Source of the DNA: Sphaerisporangium aureirubrum
Lineage (GTDB): Bacteria; Actinomycetota; Actinomycetes; Streptosporangiales; Streptosporangiaceae
NCBI RefSeq assembly: GCF_042658925.1
Contig: NZ_JBHSRF010000036.1
Coordinates: 19,082 to 83,081, forward strand
Direction of reading: 5' to 3'
DNA length: 64,000 nucleotides
Shown here: positions 29,114-37,696 of the stretch, one piece after another
Numbering within the stretch: the stretch's first letter is position 1
How the letters are laid out: each line of letters starts with the position of its first letter
Position numbers and translations under genes: made by a program
The notes under the pieces: model-generated
Told to the model about the DNA's origin: nothing
The model's database searches: none
What the model saw: the letters and a program-made list of their open reading frames with translations, nothing else

Positions 29114-30799
29114 TCACTCCTTCGTGGCCGCCCGGTAGCGGCCCAGTGCCTGCAGCGCGTAGCCGTCGGCGATGTGGTCGCACCAGTAGGTGAGCCCGAG
29201 GAAGTACACCCCGAGGCGGGTGGCGTCCCACAGGCCGTCGGCTCGCTGGTGGTCGAGGAGCCACCGCACGCCCTTGCCGGTGGCGGGGTGGTCGGCGTGC
29301 CCGGCGCTGACCAGGCCGAGGACGGCCCACGCGGTCTCCTCGGCCGAGGACGGCTGCGATCCGCCGTCGCCCCAGCCGCCGTCGCTCCGCTGGTGGCCGA
29401 GCAGCCAGGTCAGGGCGCGGGTGGCGGTTGGCGTGCCGCCGAGGCCCAGCCGGCCGAGCGCGTCCAGGACGCGGGCGGTACCGGCGGTGCTGTCGCGGAA
29501 CCAGATGCAGGGGTACGATCCGTCGGCCCGCTGCGCCTTGTCGAACCAGCGAACGGCGCGCGCCAGCGGCGCCGCGAAGTCGTCACCGAGGCCGTGGGCC
29601 GGCGGTGGGCTTGCGGCGGCGTGCAGCGCGAGGACGGCGTGGGAGGTCATGACCGAGCACGGCGCGTCCATGCTGACCTTGGCGTTCCTGGCGAAGCACC
29701 CCCAGGAGCCGTCGCTGTTCTGCATGGTGAGCAGCCAGGCCGTACCGCGCCGCAGGCTGGAGTCGTCGGCACCGGCGCCGAGCGCGGCCAGCGACGCCAC
29801 CGCGCAGGAGGTGTCGTCGGTGTCCGGCCAGCCCGAGGGCAGGGACCAGCCCCAGCCGCCGGCCGGGCAACCGGTGGGTGCGAACGGGCGGCTGCGCTGG
29901 CTCGCCCTGATCCACTCGCCGGTGCGCCGAAGCCGCGGGTCGTCGCCGAAGCCGGCGTCGACCAGTCCGTGGGTGAGGTACATGCTGACCGAGAACTCGA
30001 TGTCGCGGTCGACGGGCCAGGCTCCGTCGGGTCGGACGGTGCGGCGCAGGTAGCGCAGGTAGTCGGCGACGATGCCGGGGGCGGCGCCCGCACGGGCGAG
30101 GCCCAGGCAGACGACCGACGCCATCAGCGCAGACTCCTCGACGGCGCCGTCTGGGCCCTCGTGGTCGTGCAGGTCCTCCAGGTAGTCCAGCGCGCGAGGC
30201 TCGGCGAGCCGGTTGACGGCACGGCGCAGCGGCCCGGAGCGCTGGGTGCGCGACTGCATGACGCCCCAGGACATCAGGCCGGGCACGGTGAAGGACAGTT
30301 TCTTCCGCAGCCAGGACGAGGCCAGGGCCAGCTCGAACGGCATGCGACCCACCCGCTCGGCCGGGTACAAGCCGGCCAGTGCCAGGTACTGCTCGCAGAC
30401 GGCCTTGAGCGTGCACCGACGCCGGTCGGCGACCGCGTCCCATCCGCCGAACCCTTCGATCCGGGCCAGCCCGGCGGCCACCGCCTCCTCGCTCGCCGCC
30501 GCGTCGGTGAGGCGGAGGGCGGCGACGGCGATGGCAGTGGCGTTGAGGCTCGCGGGCGCCTCGGGGGTGTCGCCCCAGCCGCCGTCGTCGAGCTGATGCC
30601 GGCGCAGCCAGGAAGCGCCGGCCGCCACGAGTTCGCGGGAGGTGTCCGGGTCGACCACTCGCAGGGCGATGATCACGGACCCGGTGGAGACGGCCGAGGA
30701 GGAGAGGAACCCCTCCCACGACCCGTCCGGACGCTGCCGCGCGAACAGGCCCTCGGCGGCCTTGGCGATGCCCGCGTCGACCGACAGGGTCGTCGTCAC
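29114..30799 (-). CDS. class II terpene cyclase (squalene-hopene cyclase superfamily)
   Basis: A 561-residue alpha/alpha-barrel cyclase. The acid motif DxDD is present as DTDD at residues 326-329 (PSGWPDTDDTSC). At least six QW-type repeats are visible: RQRPDGSWEG, HQLDDGGWGD, VRPDGAWPVD, MQNSDGSWGC, HQRSDGGWGD and HQRADGLWDA. The class starts cyclisation by protonating a double bond or epoxide, as in bacterial diterpene cyclases. No class I DDxxD synthase lies in the window, so the diphosphate may be retained, removed by another enzyme or already replaced by the UbiA acceptor. GTG at 30799 overlaps the SCP2 stop (GTGA). The long upstream extension of this frame is antisense shadow. Confidence 0.92.
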   Translation of the reverse strand: MTTTLSVDAGIAKAAEGLFARQRPDGSWEGFLSSSAVSTGSVIIALRVVDPDTSRELVAAGASWLRRHQLDDGGWGDTPEAPASLNATAIAVAALRLTDAAASEEAVAAGLARIEGFGGWDAVADRRRCTLKAVCEQYLALAGLYPAERVGRMPFELALASSWLRKKLSFTVPGLMSWGVMQSRTQRSGPLRRAVNRLAEPRALDYLEDLHDHEGPDGAVEESALMASVVCLGLARAGAAPGIVADYLRYLRRTVRPDGAWPVDRDIEFSVSMYLTHGLVDAGFGDDPRLRRTGEWIRASQRSRPFAPTGCPAGGWGWSLPSGWPDTDDTSCAVASLAALGAGADDSSLRRGTAWLLTMQNSDGSWGCFARNAKVSMDAPCSVMTSHAVLALHAAASPPPAHGLGDDFAAPLARAVRWFDKAQRADGSYPCIWFRDSTAGTARVLDALGRLGLGGTPTATRALTWLLGHQRSDGGWGDGGSQPSSAEETAWAVLGLVSAGHADHPATGKGVRWLLDHQRADGLWDATRLGVYFLGLTYWCDHIADGYALQALGRYRAATKE

Positions 30800-31392
30800 G
30801 GCGCGGGCTCCGCGACACGCGCCTGGCTCGTCTCCACCCCGCAGGAGGACTCCGGCGCCGCACCGCCGAGGGCTGGGGACGATGCCGCCGCGCCGTTCTC
30901 CATGACCAGCTCCACCGCGCACGTCGAGCCGGACGTCCCCTGCTGGGCGGCCTGCGCGGCCTCGGTGCTCGCCTCGACCGCGCACTCCGACGGCGGGCCG
31001 GCGCGCAGGCGGGTCTTCTTGTAGCTGTTGAACAGCGAGCGCATGAACAGCAGCTTCGGCATGGAGGGCGCCTTGCGGATGTCCAGGCGGCCGCTGACGA
31101 TGGCCTCGCGCCCGCCCAGCTCGCCGCTGGTGAGGCGGTGCAGGGTGAGCGGCTCGGTCCTGATCACGATGTCCGCCTGGTCGTACGGGACCGCGCCGGC
31201 CGCGACCTCGCGCAGGTCGCGCCGCACCCGCATGACGTACGGCTCGACCGCGCCGTCCGGGCCCAGGAACTCGTACAGCACGCTGAGCGACCCGCGGGCC
31301 AGCCGGTCGGCGATCGTGGTGTTGCTGCCGCTCGCGGCGAGCATCTCGCGCAGCTCGGCCACGGCCTCTTGCACGGTCATGGTGTCTCGCAT
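30796..31392 (-). CDS. SCP2-domain protein with Cys-repeat tail (possible RiPP-like precursor or carrier)
   Basis: A 198-residue protein. Residues about 1-130 look like an SCP2 (sterol-carrier-like) domain: TVQEAVAELREML, ADIVIRTEPLTLHRLTSGEL and IVSGRLDIRKAPSMPKL. The last 65 residues are low in complexity and hold the only three cysteines of the protein (C137, C158, C184), each in an S-x-C-[AG]-V-E repeat: SECAVEAS, STCAVELV, SSCGVETS. The gene starts two bases after the radical SAM stop, with GAGGAG upstream, and overlaps the cyclase GTG. A plain lipid carrier would not need the tail, which resembles a multi-core substrate of a peptide-modifying enzyme. That role is inference. Confidence 0.7.
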   Translation of the reverse strand: MRDTMTVQEAVAELREMLAASGSNTTIADRLARGSLSVLYEFLGPDGAVEPYVMRVRRDLREVAAGAVPYDQADIVIRTEPLTLHRLTSGELGGREAIVSGRLDIRKAPSMPKLLFMRSLFNSYKKTRLRAGPPSECAVEASTEAAQAAQQGTSGSTCAVELVMENGAAASSPALGGAAPESSCGVETSQARVAEPAP

Positions 31393-31394
31393 CG

Positions 31395-32600
31395 TCAGCT
31401 CCTCGCCGGTGTGGTGGTGACCGCGCGGGCCTTGTAGGACGCCAGGGAGAGCCCGTCCACGGGGAAGAAGGGCTGGTCGGCGGCGGGTAGGGGTTTGGCC
31501 GCCGCCGCGGCCGGGAGGTCGGGCAGCTCGGCGAGCATCTCGGCGGCGGGCCGCACATAGGTGGGGTCGGGCACGTCGACCTGGCCGGTGTGGATGATCG
31601 AGCGTGCCAGGCAGCCCATGTCCTCGCCGCGCGCCTTGCGCAGGAGCGGGGCCTGCCAGATGTCGGTGATGCTCTGCTCGCGCAGGCTGCCGATCTTCGC
31701 GTGGACGAAGGGGCAGGAGAACACGTCGCCGTTGGGCTGCACGCTGACCATGAACCGGCCGACCTTGCAGCCGGCGCTCTGCTCGAAGCCCACCGCGTGC
31801 CCGGCGTGGTGCAGGTCGTCGTCGGGTGCGCGCAGTTCGATGCCCTGGGGACAGGCGAGCCGGGTCTGGGTGGGGACGCTGATGCCGAGCGGCGCGCCGA
31901 TGTCGCGCAGGCGCTCCAGTGTGCTCATGAAGAGCTGTTTGCCGATGAGGTCGGCCCGCCGGTCCTCGGCGCCGCCCGCGGCGCGGCCGACCATGAAGAT
32001 CGGCAGCAGGATGAGTTCCTCGACGCCCTCGTCGATAGCCCAGCGGAACAGGTCGGGGATCGCGGGGTAGCTGTCCTCGCTGACGACGATGCGGATGCTG
32101 GTGCGCAGGCCGCGCTTGATGGCGTGCCTGATCGTGCCTCGGGCGCCGGCCAGCGAGCCCTTGACGCCGCGGACGGCGTCGTGGACGGCCTCGTCCTTGC
32201 TGTCGATGGAGACGCCGATCATCTCCAGGCCGCCGTCGACCAGCCGGTCGACCTTCTCAGGCCGGACGTTGAGCCCGTTGGTGAGCAGGGCGGTGTAAAT
32301 GCCGAGGTCGGTGGAGTAGTCGACGAGCTGGTAGATGTCCTTCCTGGTCAGCGGCTCTCCGCCGAGGAAGGTCACGAACATCACGCCGCTGTCGGCGAAG
32401 TCGTCGAGCACGGCCTTGGCCTGGTTGGTGTCCAGCTCGTCGGGGTCGCGCTTGCGGGCGTCCGCGAAGCAGTAGTAGCACTTCAGGTTGCAGGCCCGGG
32501 TCACGATCCACCAGGCGGAGGGCGGAGCGGTCAGCTCGCCCGACTTGGCGGTCTGCATATAGTCCTTGAGCCAGCTCATACCGGTTTGCGTGGTTTGCAT
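31395..32600 (-). CDS. radical SAM enzyme with SPASM-like C-terminus
   Basis: A 401-residue radical SAM protein. The SAM-cluster motif is CNLKCYYC (ITRACNLKCYYCFAD-type), followed by FLGGEPLTRKDIYQLVDY and SIDSKDEAVHD. The C-terminal part has auxiliary-cluster-like cysteines (LACPQGIEL, AGCKVGRFM, VFSCPFVHAKIG, DMGCLARSI), the SPASM/twitch pattern of peptide- and carrier-modifying enzymes. The last 60 residues are a Pro/Ala-rich linker and short tail. It lies between the ABC-2 permease and the Cys-tailed SCP2 protein, which makes that protein its likely substrate or partner. Reaction not predictable. Confidence 0.88.
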   Translation of the reverse strand: MQTTQTGMSWLKDYMQTAKSGELTAPPSAWWIVTRACNLKCYYCFADARKRDPDELDTNQAKAVLDDFADSGVMFVTFLGGEPLTRKDIYQLVDYSTDLGIYTALLTNGLNVRPEKVDRLVDGGLEMIGVSIDSKDEAVHDAVRGVKGSLAGARGTIRHAIKRGLRTSIRIVVSEDSYPAIPDLFRWAIDEGVEELILLPIFMVGRAAGGAEDRRADLIGKQLFMSTLERLRDIGAPLGISVPTQTRLACPQGIELRAPDDDLHHAGHAVGFEQSAGCKVGRFMVSVQPNGDVFSCPFVHAKIGSLREQSITDIWQAPLLRKARGEDMGCLARSIIHTGQVDVPDPTYVRPAAEMLAELPDLPAAAAAKPLPAADQPFFPVDGLSLASYKARAVTTTPARS

Positions 32601-32616
32601 GGCGCCTCTTCCCTTG

Positions 32617-33414
32617 CTACCGCCGCCATAGGCGGGTGCGGCGGTTCCAGACGATGTGGGACAGGCCGAACAGGACCAGGGCGTAGAGCGCGCCGAGGCC
32701 GAGGAACCGGGTGACGTCGGCGCCGGGGACGAACGCGGCCGACTTCAGCGCCTCGATGCCGGGCCAGTACGGCAGGAAGCGCTCGGCGTCGGCGCCGGCC
32801 CGGCCGAGGGCCATCTGCACCCCGGCCGCCGCGACGAGCAGCATGGACGCCTCGAACTCGCGCGGGACCAGCAGCCCGACGAGCGTGCCGAGCGCGACGC
32901 CGACCAGGCCGACGAGCAGCAGGGCGGCCCCGGCGAGCGCCACGGACCTGAGGGTGACGAGCGGCACGAAGATCACCATGAAGACGGCCGTCGACACGGC
33001 CGTGATGATGAGCAGGACGTACAGGCGGGCGCTGAGCAGGTGGTGCGCCCGGTAGCCGACCAGCCGGAGCCTGCGCAACGCGGTCATGCCCGGCCGCACG
33101 ACCGTCATGGCGGCGAACGAGGCGGTCACGCTGATGCCCAGCACCGCCAGGTAGAGCGCCTTGAAGTCCCGGTCCAGCACCTGGGCGACCGTCTGCGCGG
33201 CCCCGTCGTACACCTTGGCGGGCACGACGGTGACCGCGTCGCTGGTCAGGTAGCTGACCAGGAAGTAGGACGCGGGCATGAAGATCATGAACAGCATGGA
33301 GGGCCAGCGGCGGAGCAGTTCCAGCACCGACATGCGGGTGGCGGTCCTGATGGCCCGGTACGGGCGCATGTCGCGCACCGTGTCGGAAGCAGCGGGTTCG
33401 AGCCGCACGGTCAT
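32617..33414 (-). CDS. ABC-2 type transporter permease
   Basis: A 265-residue permease with about six transmembrane segments in ABC-2 layout (MLFMIFMPASYFLVSYL, VLGISVTASFAAMTVV, LYVLLIITAVSTAVFMVIF, LAGAALLLVGLVGVALGTLV, a re-entrant GVQMALGR region, LGALYALVLFGLSHIVW). It lies 12 bases after the ATPase gene and 16 before the radical SAM gene. It probably exports the cluster product, or an SCP2-derived peptide, with the adjacent ATPase. Confidence 0.88.
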   Translation of the reverse strand: MTVRLEPAASDTVRDMRPYRAIRTATRMSVLELLRRWPSMLFMIFMPASYFLVSYLTSDAVTVVPAKVYDGAAQTVAQVLDRDFKALYLAVLGISVTASFAAMTVVRPGMTALRRLRLVGYRAHHLLSARLYVLLIITAVSTAVFMVIFVPLVTLRSVALAGAALLLVGLVGVALGTLVGLLVPREFEASMLLVAAAGVQMALGRAGADAERFLPYWPGIEALKSAAFVPGADVTRFLGLGALYALVLFGLSHIVWNRRTRLWRR

Positions 33415-33426
33415 CGTTCCTCCCGG

Positions 33427-34056
33427 TCAGATCAGGACGTCCCCGGCGCGGCGGCCACTGGCGGTGACCTGACCGGCGGCGAGGTCGAGCATGGCGTCGA
33501 AGCGGGCGAGCTCGGTGTGCATGTGGCTGACCACGATCACCGACCCGCCCTCGGTGCGGAACCGCTCGGTGTACGCCCAGAAGTGCTGGTAGGTCTCGTA
33601 GTCGAAGCCCTGGTAGGGCTCGTCGAGGACCAGCAGGTCGGGCTGGTGCAGGAGGGCCGCGATCAGGTTGACCTTCTGCCGGGTCCCGCCGGACAGCCGG
33701 TCCACCCGCGTCGTCTCGTACTTCGCGCACCCGAACTCGTTCATCAGCTCGCGGGACCGGTCGGCGACGCGGCCGGGCGTCAGCCCGTACCCTGCGCCGA
33801 ACAGCTGGAACTGCTCCTTCAGCGTCAGGCTCTCGATAAGGGAGGGGTCCTGCGGGCAGTAGCCGACGCGGCCGTCCAGCATGATCTGGCCGGCGTCCGG
33901 CTTGAGCAGCCCGACCAGGCACTTCAGCAGGGTGGACTTGCCCGCGCCGTTCTCTCCCTGGATGCCGACGAGCATGCCCCGGGGCACGGTGAAGCTGACG
34001 TCTTCCAGGACCCGGCGGCGCCGGTAGCGCTTCGCCAGTCCGTGGACGGTGATCAT
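33427..34056 (-). CDS. ABC transporter ATPase
   Basis: A 209-residue ATPase with Walker A GENGAGKSTLL, signature LSGGTRQKV and Walker B LLVLDEPYQGFD, of the drug/lipid exporter (DrrA/CcmA-like) class. The start ATG at 34056 overlaps the stop of the UbiA fusion gene (ATGA). It pairs with the ABC-2 permease downstream. Confidence 0.92.
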   Translation of the reverse strand: MITVHGLAKRYRRRRVLEDVSFTVPRGMLVGIQGENGAGKSTLLKCLVGLLKPDAGQIMLDGRVGYCPQDPSLIESLTLKEQFQLFGAGYGLTPGRVADRSRELMNEFGCAKYETTRVDRLSGGTRQKVNLIAALLHQPDLLVLDEPYQGFDYETYQHFWAYTERFRTEGGSVIVVSHMHTELARFDAMLDLAAGQVTASGRRAGDVLI

Positions 34057-36608
34057 GATTGTCCTTCCGCCGTCAGGAGTGTCCTTGCCATCTCGATCAC
34101 CGCGCGCTCGTCCAGCGGCGCGGCAGTACGCCTTTCCCGCCTTTCCTTGACGGTTGCCAGCAGGGCCGCCAACTGCCCCTCCTCCAGCCCGACCGCGTGG
34201 GAGTCCAGCACCCGGCGCAGCGCGCTGCGCCCGGAGTGCTTGCCGAAGACGAAGCTGCGCTCGCGTCCCAGCAGCTCCGGCGGGTACGGCTCGTAGGTGC
34301 CGGGGTCGCGCGCGATCCCGTCCACGTGCAGGCCGCTCTCATGGACGAACGCGTGCCCGCCCACCACCGGCTTGCCGGCCGGCACGAGGTGTCCGGTGAG
34401 CGTCGCCACGTGGTGGGCGAGCGGGGTGAGCGCGGTGAGGTCCAGGCCGGTCCGGTGCCCGAACGCGACCTCCAGGGTCATCACCACCTCCTCCAGCGGG
34501 GCGTTGCCGGCCCGCTCCCCGACGCCGAGCACCGAGCACTGCACCCCGGAGGCGCCGGCGAGCAGCCCGGCGACGGAGTTGGCGGTGGCCAGGCCGAGGT
34601 CGTTGTGGCAGTGGACGGCGATCGGCAGCGGGCAAGCCGCGGCGACGTGCCGTACCAGGGCGGCCATCCGCCAGGGTGTGGCCACGCCGGCCGTGTCGGC
34701 CAGGCCGATCGCGTCCGCCCCGGCCTCGGCCGCCGCGAGGTAGACCTGCACGAGGAAGGCCGGGTCGGTGCGGGTGGCGTCCTCGGCGGCGAAGACCACG
34801 TTGCGGCCGGACTGCTTGGCCAGGGTCACCGCGTCCCGGATCCCGGCCACGAGCCGCTCGGGGGTGGTGCGGAGCTTGGTCCGTACGTGGGCCTCGGAGG
34901 TGCCGGTGAACAGCGCGATGCTGTGCGCGCCGGACTCGACCGCCGCCTCGATGTCGGCCGGGAGCGGCCGGGCGATCACCTGGACGGCCGCGTCAAGCCC
35001 GGCGTCCACGATCGCCCGAACGGCGTGCGCCTCCTCGGCCGAGACGGCCGGGTATCCGGCCTCGATGAGCGGCACGCCCAAGGCGGCCAGCCGACGGGCC
35101 AGCTCGACCTTCTCCTCCGGCGCGAACGCCACGCCCGGCATCTGCTCGCCGTCCCGCAGCGTGGTGTCGCTGATGACCACCGTGGGCGGCAGTGCGTCAG
35201 GGCCCGGCTCGGAGAACGGCTCGGGCTCGCGCACCTCCACCGGCGTGACGGCGCCGGCGTCCGTCCGCCGGAACTCGTTGAACAGCTGGTTGATGTGGAG
35301 CATGTCGCGGGCGGAGGCGTTCATCTTGATCGCCCCGGTGAGGTAGGCCCGGCGCGGGCTCGTCCGGCCGAGGAGGAAAATGTCGCGGAACGTCCCCGCC
35401 GTCGTGGAGATGGTGACCGTGGGCTTGGAGCCGGTGACCACGGGTGCGGGCATGGTGCCCGCGCCGTCCCCGTCGCATGGGACGCGGCGGATGGCGCCGT
35501 GCTCGGCGAGCAGGGTCATCCGCAGGCCTAGGTCGGTGACCTCGACGTCGATCCGCCGCTCCCAGCCGTCCAGCGCGGTGAGCCGCCGCCCCTCCAGCGC
35601 GACCAGCCGCGCGTCCACATAGCTCAGCACGTCGTGACGGGAACCGGGCGAAGGCGAGTGGTCACCGCGGGCGTCGCCGGAACCGAATTCGTACCGCTCG
35701 CGCATGGCGTGCTGGGCGGCCCAGGTGACCGCGAGGGACACGAAGGTGACCGGCAGCGCGAGTGCCGGGCCGGTGCCCAGCCCGACGAACGCCCCGGCCA
35801 GGATCGTGCGCTCCAGCACCAGCACGCCGTGCGCGCGCAGCGCACGCTCCGGGTCGATGCCCCGGTACAGCAGGATGATCGCGCCCGCCGCCAGGGCACA
35901 GGCCACGGCGAGCAGCGGCCAGAACGCCGCCGTGCCGGGAGTCCGGGGCAGGACGGCGGGCACCGCCACGGCCAGGAGCGCCCAGTACCCGGCGAGGACG
36001 GTCACGACGGCGAGGGCCACCCGCGGCCCGCGCCGTACCGGGAGGGTGTGGTAGCCGCCCTCGCGGTCCCCGTCGATGTCGCGCAGCGTGCCGACGAGGT
36101 TGGAGGCCGCGTCCTGCAGGCAGAACACGACCGCCGCCGCCAGCAGCGCCGGATGCGGCAGGGGCGCGGCGAACATGGCGCCGACCAGGAAGGCCAGCGG
36201 TGTGATCGCCCCGCGCACCAGGTTTCCCGACAGCCCACGCGCCTTGAAGACCTTGCTGTAGGCGATGCCCATGGCCAGGGCGGCCGCGGCCAGCAGGGAG
36301 GTCCGCCAGTTGAGCACCAGCGCCAGGACCGCGCCGAGCACCACGCAGACGATCATGCAGGTCAGCGCGGTGCCGGCGCGCATGCGGCCGGACGGAATGG
36401 GCCGGTGCGGCTTGGCGGCCGCGTCGAGTTTCCGGTCGAAGTAGTCGCCGCCGTAGAGCCCGGCCAGCCAGCCCAGCGTGGGCACCGCCCAGGCGGCGGC
36501 CAGCCGTGCCGGGCCGGGGTCGCCCGCCAGCACGGCTCCCGCGAGACCGACCAGCCCTGGGTAGCAGAGCGTGTACGGCCGCCAGGTCTCCAGGTGCGCC
36601 CTCAGCAT
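34053..36608 (-). CDS. UbiA prenyltransferase - SCP2 - homocitrate synthase-like fusion
   Basis: An 851-residue three-domain protein. Residues 1-305 are a UbiA-type membrane prenyltransferase with both Asp motifs, GDYFDRKLD (55-62) and DIDGD (178-182), and about eight hydrophobic segments. Residues about 325-450 are SCP2-like (TVTISTTAGTFRDIFLLG, AYLTGAIKMNAS). Residues about 476-851 are a DRE-TIM enzyme of the homocitrate/isopropylmalate synthase family: SDTTLRDGEQMPGVAF, metal site VHCHNDLGLATANS, GVGERAGNAPLEE and the C-terminal FGKHSGRSALRR. ATG 36608 overlaps the GGPPS stop (TAATG), and the frame is open throughout. A two-carbon condensation product might be the prenyl acceptor. The fusion is unfamiliar to me. 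Confidence 0.85.
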   Translation of the reverse strand: MLRAHLETWRPYTLCYPGLVGLAGAVLAGDPGPARLAAAWAVPTLGWLAGLYGGDYFDRKLDAAAKPHRPIPSGRMRAGTALTCMIVCVVLGAVLALVLNWRTSLLAAAALAMGIAYSKVFKARGLSGNLVRGAITPLAFLVGAMFAAPLPHPALLAAAVVFCLQDAASNLVGTLRDIDGDREGGYHTLPVRRGPRVALAVVTVLAGYWALLAVAVPAVLPRTPGTAAFWPLLAVACALAAGAIILLYRGIDPERALRAHGVLVLERTILAGAFVGLGTGPALALPVTFVSLAVTWAAQHAMRERYEFGSGDARGDHSPSPGSRHDVLSYVDARLVALEGRRLTALDGWERRIDVEVTDLGLRMTLLAEHGAIRRVPCDGDGAGTMPAPVVTGSKPTVTISTTAGTFRDIFLLGRTSPRRAYLTGAIKMNASARDMLHINQLFNEFRRTDAGAVTPVEVREPEPFSEPGPDALPPTVVISDTTLRDGEQMPGVAFAPEEKVELARRLAALGVPLIEAGYPAVSAEEAHAVRAIVDAGLDAAVQVIARPLPADIEAAVESGAHSIALFTGTSEAHVRTKLRTTPERLVAGIRDAVTLAKQSGRNVVFAAEDATRTDPAFLVQVYLAAAEAGADAIGLADTAGVATPWRMAALVRHVAAACPLPIAVHCHNDLGLATANSVAGLLAGASGVQCSVLGVGERAGNAPLEEVVMTLEVAFGHRTGLDLTALTPLAHHVATLTGHLVPAGKPVVGGHAFVHESGLHVDGIARDPGTYEPYPPELLGRERSFVFGKHSGRSALRRVLDSHAVGLEEGQLAALLATVKERRERRTAAPLDERAVIEMARTLLTAEGQS

Positions 36609-37696
36609 TACCGGTCCCGGTCGACGGCGAGGGTGGCGAGGCGGGCCAGCCGGGTGCGGCTCGGGCTCGGCGGCAGCACGGTGAGGTCGTCGTGGGCCGC
36701 CTCGGCGTTCCGCCAGGCCATCGCCCGGGATGCGGGAACCGCCTGAGTACGCTCGATGATCTCGCCCATCGTCGTGTAGGCGTCCTCGACGGCGACCGCG
36801 CCGGCCATGATGTCCTCGATGCGGACGCGGTCGGCGGCGTCCGCGCTCTGGTAGGCGAGGATGACCGGAAGGGTCAGGCGGCGGTTGCGCACGTCGCTGG
36901 CCGCGGCCTTGCCGGTGGTCTCGGCGTCGCTGGTGTAGGCCAGCAGGTCGTCGTGGATCTGGAAGGCCGTGCCCAGGTGGTCGCCGTACCGGGCGAGCGC
37001 GCCGATCCACTCCATCGGGCCCTGCCCGAGGATCGCCCCGCTCTCGCAGGAGGCCCGGAACAGGGCGGCGGTCTTGAGCCGGATCATCTTCAGGTAGTTG
37101 TCCACGCTGCAGGAGACGTCGCCCCGCAGCTCCGACTCCAGGCTCTGCCCCCGGCACAGGTCGTACCCGGCCCGCGCGACCACGTCCAGCGCGGCGACGA
37201 TGCGGTCCTCGGGGACTCCGGTGTGCCGGCAGTCGGCCAGACACTGGAAGAGGAAGAAGATGAGCGCGTCGCCGGCCACGATCGCCTGGTCCATGCCGTA
37301 GGCGCTGTGGACGGCGGGGCGGCCGCGGCGGGTCTCGTCCCCGTCGATGATGTCGTCGTGGACGAGGCTGGCCACATGGCCGCACTCGGTGCCGACCGCG
37401 GCGGGCAGCACGCTGGCGACCCGTCCTCCGACGGCGACGGCGGAGTCCAGCAGCAGGACCGGGCGCATCAGCTTGCCGCCGGGCGCGAGCGCGTGGCGGC
37501 ACACGGCGTCCAGGATCCGATCCCCGCTCAGCCAGCGCCGCTTGAACTCCTCGTTGAGGAGGGCGGCGTAGCCATCTGGCAAGGAACTGTCATTGACATC
37601 CCCGGTGGGATGGAGAGCCGCTATTCCGGATGGCTGATCACTGTCATATGCGAAATGCGATTCAGCTGCTATTTCCGCGCCGTGTAAGGCGTCCAT
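36608..37696 (-). CDS. polyprenyl (geranylgeranyl) diphosphate synthase
   Basis: A 362-residue trans-prenyltransferase. The first Asp-rich motif is DDIIDGDE (LVHDDIIDGDETRRGRP); the second is QIHDDLLAYTSD, in the DDLL(x)nD form common in actinobacterial GGPP synthases. An unusual 70-residue N-terminal extension contains SHFAYDSDQPSGIAALHPTG. ATG 37696 follows GGGAGG. It leads the leftward operon and supplies the C20 (less likely C15 or C25) diphosphate for the UbiA domain and the class II cyclase. Chain length cannot be fixed from sequence. Confidence 0.9.
   Translation of the reverse strand: MDALHGAEIAAESHFAYDSDQPSGIAALHPTGDVNDSSLPDGYAALLNEEFKRRWLSGDRILDAVCRHALAPGGKLMRPVLLLDSAVAVGGRVASVLPAAVGTECGHVASLVHDDIIDGDETRRGRPAVHSAYGMDQAIVAGDALIFFLFQCLADCRHTGVPEDRIVAALDVVARAGYDLCRGQSLESELRGDVSCSVDNYLKMIRLKTAALFRASCESGAILGQGPMEWIGALARYGDHLGTAFQIHDDLLAYTSDAETTGKAAASDVRNRRLTLPVILAYQSADAADRVRIEDIMAGAVAVEDAYTTMGEIIERTQAVPASRAMAWRNAEAAHDDLTVLPPSPSRTRLARLATLAVDRDR

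Noticed and set aside
30800..31558. Apparent 250-residue extension of the class II cyclase
   Set aside because: It is out-of-frame SCP2 and radical SAM sequence. GTG 30799 with a GTGA overlap gives a normal cyclase length.
36609..37502. Apparent N-terminal extension of the UbiA fusion into the GGPPS gene
   Set aside because: The extension is Arg/Pro/Gly-rich shadow of the GGPPS frame. The real start is the ATG at 36608, coupled by TAATG to the GGPPS stop.
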